From: an uncultured Poribacteria bacterium | GTDB lineage: Bacteria > Poribacteria > WGA-4E > WGA-3G | Length of the DNA stretch: 64,000 nt | Reading direction: 5' to 3' | NCBI GenBank assembly: GCA_951828385.1 | Contig: OX639973.1 | Location: forward strand, 3,897,200-3,961,199 | In this document: positions 1-6,335 of the stretch, one piece after another | How the letters are laid out: each line of letters begins with the position of its first letter | Numbering within the stretch: position 1 is the first letter of the stretch | Made by a program: the position numbers and the translations under genes | Notes under the pieces: generated by a model | The model's input: the letters and a program-made list of their open reading frames with translations, nothing else | Database searches by the model: none | What the model was told of the DNA's origin: nothing

Positions 1-1041
1 CGTGCGAACCTCGACGGTTCAAGCCGCGTAGACCTCATCACAGGATTGTTGTCGCCAGCCGGTATTACCCTCAGTATACCAGAGATGGGCGGAACCCTGG
101 TCTTTAATCCGAGCAGCATCCCGGATCAGACGTTCACTGTCGGTCAGGCAGTGAGTCTCCAATTGCCCGCGCCCACGGGTGGCACTCGGCCATACAGCTA
201 TACCCTCACCCCGGGACTCCCGGCAGGTCTATACTTTGATCCCGTCGGCGATGCTTATGGGTTTATCGGTGGCACACCTACCATAGCCGCGTCGCCACGC
301 CTCTACACTTACACCGCTACAGATGCAAGGGGTGCGTCTGCTGCTTTGACATTCACGATTACGGTAACAAGTACCACGCGTGTGGATGTCAATGGCGATG
401 GCGTGGTGGATGTCGCGGACCTTGTGATTGTCGCGATGGCTTACGGGACGCGAGTGCCAGCGGGTACCGATCTTCCCGCGGATGTCAATTTGGATCTCGT
501 TGTTAACCTGTTAGATCTCACGCTTGTTGCACAGGCGATTGATGCTGCTGGTGGTGGTGCGAATGCGCCTTCTCTCGGCGATATAGTAGCGGTCGCCGAG
601 GCATCGAACGCCTTATCGGGTGGAAACCTCGCATACCGCAATGTTGCCAATGCGCTTGCCGATGCGAAACTCGAAAAAGGGATACCCGAAACCGTGCTGC
701 AAGCACTGCAGCGCCTACTCATAGAAATGGAAATGGCAGAGATACCCGAATCAACAGCACTGTTGCCGAACTATCCGAACCCGTTCAATCCTGAAACGTG
801 GATACCGTATCACTTGGCAACCGATGCGGACGTAACATTGACAATCTACGATCTGCGTGGCGGCGTTGTACAGCAGTTGAGTTTGGGACATCAGGCGGCT
901 GGCGTTTACGAGAGCCGTGGGCGTGCAGCGTATTGGGATGGTAAAAATCAACTCGGTGAACACGTCGCGAGTGGCCTCTATTTCTATACGCTCACCGCGG
1001 GCGAATTCACCGCAACCCGAAAGATGCTGATAGCGAAGTAA
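1..1041 (+). CDS. Secreted protein, 3' part: Ig-like, dockerin-like and FlgD/T9SS-like sorting domain
   Basis: The reading frame is open from base 1, so the true start lies upstream of the window and only the C-terminal part is seen. In order it holds a putative-Ig (He_PIG-like) domain with the GLPAGL and YTATDARG signatures, then a pair of dockerin-type calcium repeats (DVNGDGVVDVADL and DVNLDLVVNLLDL), a short helical region, and a C-terminal module beginning LLPNYPNPFNPETWIPY and ending GLYFYTLTAGEF...KMLIAK. That last module resembles FlgD Ig-like/T9SS type A sorting domains and is a common terminus of secreted Poribacteria proteins. Likely a cell-surface or exported protein. The function of the missing N-terminal part cannot be judged. 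The second dockerin repeat lacks one usual calcium Asp/Gly position. Confidence 0.85.
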   Translation, partial: RANLDGSSRVDLITGLLSPAGITLSIPEMGGTLVFNPSSIPDQTFTVGQAVSLQLPAPTGGTRPYSYTLTPGLPAGLYFDPVGDAYGFIGGTPTIAASPRLYTYTATDARGASAALTFTITVTSTTRVDVNGDGVVDVADLVIVAMAYGTRVPAGTDLPADVNLDLVVNLLDLTLVAQAIDAAGGGANAPSLGDIVAVAEASNALSGGNLAYRNVANALADAKLEKGIPETVLQALQRLLIEMEMAEIPESTALLPNYPNPFNPETWIPYHLATDADVTLTIYDLRGGVVQQLSLGHQAAGVYESRGRAAYWDGKNQLGEHVASGLYFYTLTAGEFTATRKMLIAK

Positions 1042-1218
1042 GTAGCGGTCAGCGGTCAGCAAGAATGGTTGTCAGCAATCAGTAATCAGTAATCAGCAAA
1101 GAGGGGTTTAGATAAATCTAACATCTCTTTGCTGACAACTGAAAGGTTTTTTCGCAGAAAAAACCGCCCTGACCGCTGATGGCTAATCTGCTGATAGCCA
1201 ACCAAAAGGTATTCAAAC
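1042..1218. repeat. Heptamer-type short tandem repeats in intergenic spacer
   Basis: The spacer carries repeated CAGTAAT/CAGCAAT-type heptamers near 1075-1098 and imperfect copies of GGTCAGC around 1046-1060 and 1170-1200. Similar spacer repeats (unit close to TTACCAG, AGTTAAC or CTGGAAA) recur through the window. They look like the STRR heptamer repeats known from filamentous cyanobacteria. No coding signal is visible. Confidence 0.6.
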
Positions 1219-1710
1219 ATGTCTACAAAAAACTTTTTTATCTGTTCATTGACCCTTTTCATTATATTTTTTGGAATAGGATGTGACCGTATGGAAACGC
1301 AAGTCATAGGAAAAGGTGATGCTGCAGGTGCAGATGACGTCCGAAACATCGGCACCGTTGTCTTCGGATTTACAGCGACTGAGTGGGGCACGGACGCATA
1401 CACCATCAACGCTGCGACGCTGCAGGACGATACGTTGCGCGTCAATGTATCTTACAGCGGCGGTTGTGAAACGCACGCGTTCACCTTGGTTGCCGAGGAG
1501 CGGTTCTTAGAATCACTTCCAGTGCAGCTGCGGGTGTCGCTCGCCCATAACGCGAATTCGGATACATGCGAAGCGTTAATCACCGAGGACTATCACTTCG
1601 ATCTCACGCCTCTCAAAGAAGCCTATCAAATAGGCTACCGGAAGGATACAGGCACTATCATTTTACGTCTGAAAGGGGCACCTCCCGGCGAACTTGCGTA
1701 TGAATTTTAA
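1219..1710 (+). CDS. Small predicted lipoprotein, unknown function
   Basis: A 163-residue protein with a charged start, a hydrophobic segment and the lipobox FGIGC near residue 22, so it is probably lipid-anchored after type II signal peptidase cleavage. The mature part is a compact beta-rich domain with a conserved-looking SGGCETHAFTL stretch and one further Cys (DTCEAL), which could pair as a disulfide outside the cytoplasm. I do not recognise the family. It stands alone on the plus strand and is followed in the same frame by a decayed rhodanese-like stretch. Confidence 0.75.
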   Translation: MSTKNFFICSLTLFIIFFGIGCDRMETQVIGKGDAAGADDVRNIGTVVFGFTATEWGTDAYTINAATLQDDTLRVNVSYSGGCETHAFTLVAEERFLESLPVQLRVSLAHNANSDTCEALITEDYHFDLTPLKEAYQIGYRKDTGTIILRLKGAPPGELAYEF

Positions 1711-1951
1711 TCCGTCGCAAAAACCTTTACAATAGAAGATGCCCCGGAAATCAATAGGTTATGCTACAGACCCGCGGACGGCACCTTCTCGGAGGGTCAT
1801 ATTGAAAATGCCTTGTGGATACCCGACGACAGGATCCCAGCGGAGCAGATAGAGCGTTGCTGTTTCCGTTGTCAAATCCGTTTGCACCTATTCCGCAGGT
1901 AAAGTTGCAGCTTTCGCGCAACAACTCGGTTATTCAGGGAGAAGTCTATAA
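1711..1951 (+). pseudogene. Rhodanese-like domain relic
   Basis: Directly after the lipoprotein stop, frame 1 reads a segment containing RPADGTFSEGHIENALWIPD, which matches the rhodanese pattern 'DVR...F..GHI.GA..IP'. Near 1853 the similarity moves to the next frame, which reads CTYSAGKVAAFAQQLGYSG before a stop at 1949-1951. That matches the rhodanese active-loop region 'YC.sG.rs..aa..L...Gy'. No start codon, the frame change and the loss of the downstream part make it a degenerate fragment. It was probably once a separate or fused sulfurtransferase domain. Confidence 0.5.
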
Positions 1952-1973
1952 CCGAACTAACCTAAACGCAATG

Positions 1974-2006
1974 GCGGTGGATTCCCTGTCCACCGCTTTT
2001 GCCTTT
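1974..2006 (+). terminator. Rho-independent terminator
   Basis: GCGGTGGA, a 7-nt loop, then TCCACCGC, followed by TTTTGCCTTTT. This perfect 8-bp stem with a T-rich tail would end transcription of the lipoprotein unit. Confidence 0.75.
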
Positions 2007-2193
2007 TAATAGTTAACAGTTAACAGTTGTCAGTACGATTTTTTCTGCGAAAAAATCTTTTGGTTGTCAGTTAAGAACTGTCTCAGACCCAGGCCCGGTA
2101 GGTTCGGTTAGGAAACCGCGAAGAAATCCGCGAAACCCTCTTCTCTGGAAACTGATAACTGGTAACTGGTAACTATCTGAATGGACGCGCCTC
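2007..2193. repeat. Heptamer repeats between convergent genes
   Basis: This stretch holds AGTTAACAGTTAACAG near 2009 and GATAACTGGTAACTGGTAAC near 2152, both heptamer STRR-type runs, with a short sequence rich in CGGTTAGG/CGCGAAG between them. No gene is visible. Confidence 0.5.
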
Positions 2194-4713
2194 TTACGGA
2201 TTGTCCCCGTACGCGGGTTTTTTTGCTGGACGGATGTTCCATTTTTCAAAGGCCGCTTTGAAGGACTTCGCCTTCTCTCCAAAGTACAGATATTCGATGC
2301 TGCTCACGGGGACTGATACCTCTCCGTAGACTGATGAATGTCCTATCATTCTATCCTCTTGAACTTCAAGCGGCGCGAAAATCAGCATTGAACCGTCGGT
2401 CAATGTGACGCGAACCTCAGTTTGCGTGGCTGCGGACTGATGGAAACCATCACCGCTGACATCAACGACCCGTGCTACCCTATCTATCGGGACGGAAACC
2501 TTTCGCAATCTTGAATCAAACTGAATTGTTTGCCCCTGAAAGTCTAAGAATTTTCCACGTTTCATATCGCCTGTCTTCGCGACTAATATATGATTCGGTG
2601 GGTTATCTCGGTTGAAGCGCGGGACGGTTAAGGCGCGTTCCAATTTTGAAGACGACTTATCCTTTTTGGGAGCGGGCTGCGTGGCAATGAGTCCAATCCA
2701 TGTATCGTCTTCCATTTCCATCCATTCTCGTCCGGGATTCCGTTCTTTTACTTCTCTTATCCGTACCAGTTGTCCTTCGTTCATTTTCTTCGCGTCGTCG
2801 GCATTTATTCGAAATACTATCGCTTTTCCATCTTTGTCCTGCCCAAGCCGCTGCATTTCAAGCTCTATAATCCCATCTTTGTTCTGCCCAAGCCGCTGCA
2901 TGTCAATTTCTATAATTCCATCCTCCCAATCCGCTGAAGCAGTTGCAGGGTGTGTTCTATAAATGCTCGGCGCGTGTGTTCTATCGGAGAACTCAAGTGC
3001 TTTCATATTTGCCGAATCCAAGTGCTGAGTACTGATAAACGGCGATTGAAAACTGATGGTCTTTCCATCATAATCTGTGATCTGACACGAAAAGGTCTCT
3101 CCAGTCTGTAGATGTATTGCATGGGGGAACTGTGCAGTGTCAAAGTGTTGGAATGCTTTCAATGTAGGTTCTAAAAACCGTCTGATGTGAGCTGCCCGGT
3201 TGCTCGCTAACCGCGCGGGTTTCAATGCCCCGAGAGGTTCCCATTGTATGGACAATATACCTCGGTTTTCAGTAAATAAAACGCGTCCGCGTAGATTTCC
3301 CGTGGCATGAAACAACATGTCCGTATTTTGAACCGTCCCGTCGGTTTTGCGGTTTGTATTAAAATGAAGTCGTGATGCACCCGCGAGCGAACAAGTTACT
3401 GGATCGTCAGCGAAAGCCGTCTGGAGGATCACACGCTCTGCGTTCACTTGTGTAACCTTGCCGTGCAAAACGACCTCATCAGGATATTTTATGTAGGCGG
3501 AACCGGGCAACTCAGTCTCTACGTCCAACGCTGCTGATGAGACCCCCGGTTGAACGACGCGATCAATCTGTTGCAAATCAATGTCGCGTTGCGTTCCATC
3601 TGTATCACGAATGTAACTTCGGTTTTTTTCAACAAATAGTTTACCGGGAACGATCTCTCCACTCATCAGGTAGACCCGGGGTTTGGGATCATCGAGGTGC
3701 TGGTTTGTAATCTCGGTGGGTTGCCGATAGACTCTTAACCTCCGGACAGTTAGATTCTGGACAGTTAGATTTTGTCCGCGTAGATCTTGTCCGCGGTTAT
3801 AAATGTAAATTCCAGATGCCTCGACAGTCGGTTTGACACCCTCTAATTTCAACAGCACATTGCCGTTCAAATCAAGCACCTTCAGGACACCCGTGTTTTC
3901 GCTATCCGTATTTTCATGATAGGTGATTCGCAGTCGGAAGTTCCGGCGATCGGGCTGAATCGTCAACACAGTCTTAAACAGTGTGCCTTGGACGACGACG
4001 AGTTCGTTGACCCAGGTTTCCAAGCGGACTGTTTTGGACAGGTTTTTGCCGAGCGCGAAAACAAAACTTGGAGGTCGTGCGGTAGATGCCAACTCCAGCT
4101 CAATCTCAAAACGCTTGGGCCACTTGAACGCGTAGAAAATATTTGTTTTAGTGGTATTCGTCTGTGGACGACCGCCGCGATCTGCATGCCAACTCGGTTG
4201 AACGTCTTCGGATAGTAGAAGCGCGCCATCGTCTTTATTTTGATCGGGTAGTTTCCAAGCGGATAGTTGGGAACCGTCAAAGAGTAGATTGGTATGCTCT
4301 CGACTCTCAAGCGTATAAATCATCTCCCGACTCACCCGAAACTCGCCGTGCCGCTTGCTGGAAAAGAGGAAGGTGTTATCGTCTGAACCGATGATATCTG
4401 CTATCCAGATATCGCCTGATACAGTGCTGACGCGAAAGGTCTCCGTTGCGGGGTTAGATGTTTTCGGGAAAACAACGGAATCCAAGACATTGATATCAAG
4501 CACCAGATCGTCCAAAAAGTATGGTGATGCCCAACGGATTGTTCCTGGGCTGCTTTCCTGTAGCTGACCCGGAAGGCTGCTGCCATTTTTCCAGCGTAAC
4601 AACGTATCTGTTTCCTCAGCCTGTACCGTTGGCAACCCTAACACCATTGCAGCTAAGACCGCGATTAGTATCTTTTTTAACGCCAGTTTGATAATAAATG
4701 ACCTACGTTCAAT
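2194..4713 (-). CDS. Large secreted protein with repeated beta motif and LamG-like centre (paralog 1)
   Basis: About 839 residues from the proposed start. An N-terminal signal peptide ends near VQAEE. A motif of about 45 residues, roughly 'x-G-x-L-x-G-x-L ... I-x-F-x-S ... V-x-x-I-x-x-I-x-F', can be followed about eight times (for example KNGSSLPGQL, MSGEIVPGKL, QTGETFSCQI, KTGDMKRGKF). A concanavalin-like region around LFDGSQLSAW to IYIYNRG sits in the middle. No catalytic motif is recognised, so a surface or periplasmic binding or structural role is inferred. The frame is open up to a GTG at 4848, but that stretch is palindromic repeat sequence. A strong GGAGAAAGGA lies just upstream of an in-frame ATT at 4713, which aligns with the signal peptide of the paralog at 6336-8834. 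The start is therefore uncertain and may be a rare ATT. Confidence 0.75.
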   Translation of the reverse strand: MERRSFIIKLALKKILIAVLAAMVLGLPTVQAEETDTLLRWKNGSSLPGQLQESSPGTIRWASPYFLDDLVLDINVLDSVVFPKTSNPATETFRVSTVSGDIWIADIIGSDDNTFLFSSKRHGEFRVSREMIYTLESREHTNLLFDGSQLSAWKLPDQNKDDGALLLSEDVQPSWHADRGGRPQTNTTKTNIFYAFKWPKRFEIELELASTARPPSFVFALGKNLSKTVRLETWVNELVVVQGTLFKTVLTIQPDRRNFRLRITYHENTDSENTGVLKVLDLNGNVLLKLEGVKPTVEASGIYIYNRGQDLRGQNLTVQNLTVRRLRVYRQPTEITNQHLDDPKPRVYLMSGEIVPGKLFVEKNRSYIRDTDGTQRDIDLQQIDRVVQPGVSSAALDVETELPGSAYIKYPDEVVLHGKVTQVNAERVILQTAFADDPVTCSLAGASRLHFNTNRKTDGTVQNTDMLFHATGNLRGRVLFTENRGILSIQWEPLGALKPARLASNRAAHIRRFLEPTLKAFQHFDTAQFPHAIHLQTGETFSCQITDYDGKTISFQSPFISTQHLDSANMKALEFSDRTHAPSIYRTHPATASADWEDGIIEIDMQRLGQNKDGIIELEMQRLGQDKDGKAIVFRINADDAKKMNEGQLVRIREVKERNPGREWMEMEDDTWIGLIATQPAPKKDKSSSKLERALTVPRFNRDNPPNHILVAKTGDMKRGKFLDFQGQTIQFDSRLRKVSVPIDRVARVVDVSGDGFHQSAATQTEVRVTLTDGSMLIFAPLEVQEDRMIGHSSVYGEVSVPVSSIEYLYFGEKAKSFKAAFEKWNIRPAKKPAYGDNP

Positions 4714-4757
4714 AATAGGTCCTTTCTCCGAAGGTCCACCTTGCGACTTGCGACCCT

Positions 4758-4814
4758 GTAGCACAAACTTCCCAGTTTGTGTGCTATGGTCGCAAACTGG
4801 GAAGTTTGCGCTAC
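4758..4814. repeat. Compound REP-like palindrome (GTAG...CTAC family)
   Basis: Two inverted copies of the CACAAACT...AGTTTG family are placed head to head (AAACTTCCCAGTTTG then CAAACTGGGAAGTTT), beginning GTAGCACA and ending GCGCTAC. The long hairpin lies just upstream of paralog 1 and next to the left end of the TnpB element. Confidence 0.75.
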
Positions 4815-4918
4815 AATATACTTTTATCAAACTCACGTTTTTTACCACTCCCCCGCTAAAGCCCCATGCTTCAGCTTGGGGATGTAAGCGGCATATAGGT
4901 TTGTTATTAAAAAAACAC

Positions 4919-4947
4919 TTGACAAAATTCGCAAAATGTGTTTTAAT
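4919..4947 (+). promoter_or_regulatory. Sigma70-type promoter of tnpB element 1
   Basis: TTGACA at 4919-4924, a 17-bp spacer, TTTAAT at 4942-4947. The same -35, spacer length and -10 occur in front of the second tnpB at 26674-26702, which argues that this is a functional promoter. Confidence 0.8.
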
Positions 4948-4952
4948 AGATA

Positions 4953-5045
4953 TATCACAGTGGCAGACATTTCCAGCACAATCGCTTGATTGTGTGTCTG
5001 CCTACCCACTGGAAAGGGGTTAACTCTGTGATACTGTGAAAGTCT
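4953..5045 (+). ncRNA. Structured tnpB leader RNA, copy 1 (nested stems, candidate regulatory element)
   Basis: Starting about where transcription would begin, TATCACAG (4953-4960) pairs with CTGTGATA (5026-5033). Inside it GGCAGACA (4962-4969) pairs with TGTCTGCC (4995-5002), which encloses CACAATC/GATTGTG (4977-4983/4988-4994). A third helix is possible between ACCC (5004-5007) and GGGT (5017-5020). A second near-copy of the outer 3' arm (CTGTGAAA, 5034-5041) sits just before the ATG and offers an alternative pairing. The layout recurs at the second tnpB with compensatory changes. No known riboswitch class was recognised. Confidence 0.65.
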
Positions 5046-6167
5046 ATGAAAACGTATAAGTACCCACTTGGGAAACAATCTAATACGATCCGCATTGGCA
5101 ATCTGCTTGACGATATGTGGCAGGTGCATTTCTATTTTCATACGTGGCAGCGTGAGCGTCATAAAGAGGGGCTGCCGTATGTCAACTTTGAGGGCATGTG
5201 TGACCACGTAAAAGTTTTGAAAGAGACGACGAACCCACATTGGAATGCCTTGCCGAGTCAAGCGATCCAACAAGAACTGAGACGGATTCATAAGGCTTAT
5301 GACAGATTTTTCAAGAAACTTGGTGGCAGACCGAAAATTAAACCGAGACACAAGTTTAAGTCTATCACTTACCCTGGTGAAGCGGGGTGGTATCTGAAAA
5401 ACAATCGTATCACGTTGACTTTTCGTAAATGGAATCCGAAGACACAGAAGTGGCAGTTTGATAAAGTGCCTTATACGTTCCATAAACACCGTCAATGGCA
5501 TGGAACTATCAGCACTCTCACAATCAAACGAGACGCTTGCGGTGATTATTGGCTTTGTATCACAACGACTTATACAGATTTCAAACCGCTGCCGACAACA
5601 GGTAAAAGCGTTGGGGCAGACTTCGGCATGAAAGACGCATACTTGACACTTAGCACGGGTGAAAAGATACAACACCCACAACCTTTGAAAGCGAACTTGA
5701 ACAAACTTCGGTCTCTCAACAAAGAACTTAGCCGTAAGCAAAAAGGTTCTAACGGTTGGTGGCGTTGCGTGAGACAGCTCGCACGGCTTTATCGGAAAAT
5801 CAGCAACCAACGCAAAGACTTTCATTGGCAACTTGCCTCTAAACTTTGTCCGAAGTTTGATAGGATTTTCCTTGAGACGTTGAACCTTGACGGCATGAAA
5901 CGCCTCTGGGGTCGTAAAGTCTCTGACCTCGCCTTCTACCAGTTTGTTGAGATATTGGCATATAAGTGTCAAAAACATAAGCGTCATTTTAAAAAAGTCG
6001 GACAATGGACAGCTACAACAAAACCTTGTAGTAATTGCGGTTTTCATAACGAAACCCTAACATTGGACGATAGGCAGTGGACATGTCCGGCATGTGGTTC
6101 ACACCACGATAGAGACATCAACGCTGCGATAAACATTTTGCGGGCAGGGATGGTTTCCGTTATCTAA
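5046..6167 (+). CDS. tnpB: TnpB RNA-guided nuclease, IS605 OrfB family
   Basis: A 373-residue TnpB with an apparently complete RuvC site: D192 in VGADFG, E277 in IFLETLNL, and D357 in HDRDINAAINI. A zinc finger is formed by CSNC (C328, C331) and CPAC (C347, C350). Family members use a right-end-derived omega RNA to cut DNA next to a TAM and help the element persist. Length is typical of compact TnpB. ATG 5046 follows GAAAGTCT, a weak ribosome site, and the leader before it is strongly structured. There is no tnpA nearby, so mobility would need a transposase in trans. Confidence 0.93.
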   Translation: MKTYKYPLGKQSNTIRIGNLLDDMWQVHFYFHTWQRERHKEGLPYVNFEGMCDHVKVLKETTNPHWNALPSQAIQQELRRIHKAYDRFFKKLGGRPKIKPRHKFKSITYPGEAGWYLKNNRITLTFRKWNPKTQKWQFDKVPYTFHKHRQWHGTISTLTIKRDACGDYWLCITTTYTDFKPLPTTGKSVGADFGMKDAYLTLSTGEKIQHPQPLKANLNKLRSLNKELSRKQKGSNGWWRCVRQLARLYRKISNQRKDFHWQLASKLCPKFDRIFLETLNLDGMKRLWGRKVSDLAFYQFVEILAYKCQKHKRHFKKVGQWTATTKPCSNCGFHNETLTLDDRQWTCPACGSHHDRDINAAINILRAGMVSVI

Positions 6168-6303
6168 CGATATGCCTGTAGTGTAGGAGACTGCAGGGAA
6201 ACGCCCGCGGGTGGAGCGAAAATAAGACGGTCTACTCTATGAGAAAACCGCAGTCGCTATGAAACCGAAGTTTCCCCTACCTTTAGGTAGTGGGTGCTAT
6301 CAC
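6120..6303 (+). ncRNA. Probable omega RNA / right end of TnpB element 1
   Basis: In this family the guide RNA spans the 3' end of tnpB and the right end of the element. Here about 135 non-coding bases follow the stop at 6167. They contain GC-rich paired segments (CCCGCGGG near 6203) and the terminal hairpin CCCTACC-TTTA-GGTAGTGGG. The guide would begin just past 6303. Placement is by family rule, not by measured ends. Confidence 0.5.
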
Positions 6304-6335
6304 GTTTCGCCGCATTGTCCTGCTCCTAAGAATTG

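Larger units (their letters stand above)
4847..6303 (+). mobile_element. Solo IS200/IS605-type TnpB element (tnpA absent)
   Basis: The left end near 4847-4882 carries an imperfect subterminal hairpin (CCCCATGC...GCTTGGGG). The right end near 6268-6303 carries CCCTACC-TTTA-GGTAGTGGG and finishes GCTATCACG, a layout typical of IS200/IS605 ends. Only tnpB is present, with no Y1 transposase. TCACG occurs both immediately left of the element (about 4833-4837) and as its last bases, consistent with the target/TAM logic of this superfamily. Exact ends are inferred. Confidence 0.7.

Noticed and set aside
4953-5045. Assigning the tnpB leader to a known riboswitch or ribozyme class
   Set aside because: Conserved cores of purine, c-di-GMP, guanidine, fluoride, hammerhead and twister classes were looked for and not matched.
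4842-6047. 401-residue ORF antisense to tnpB
   Set aside because: Low-complexity, Phe/Arg-rich shadow of the tnpB coding frame; no ribosome site and no domain.
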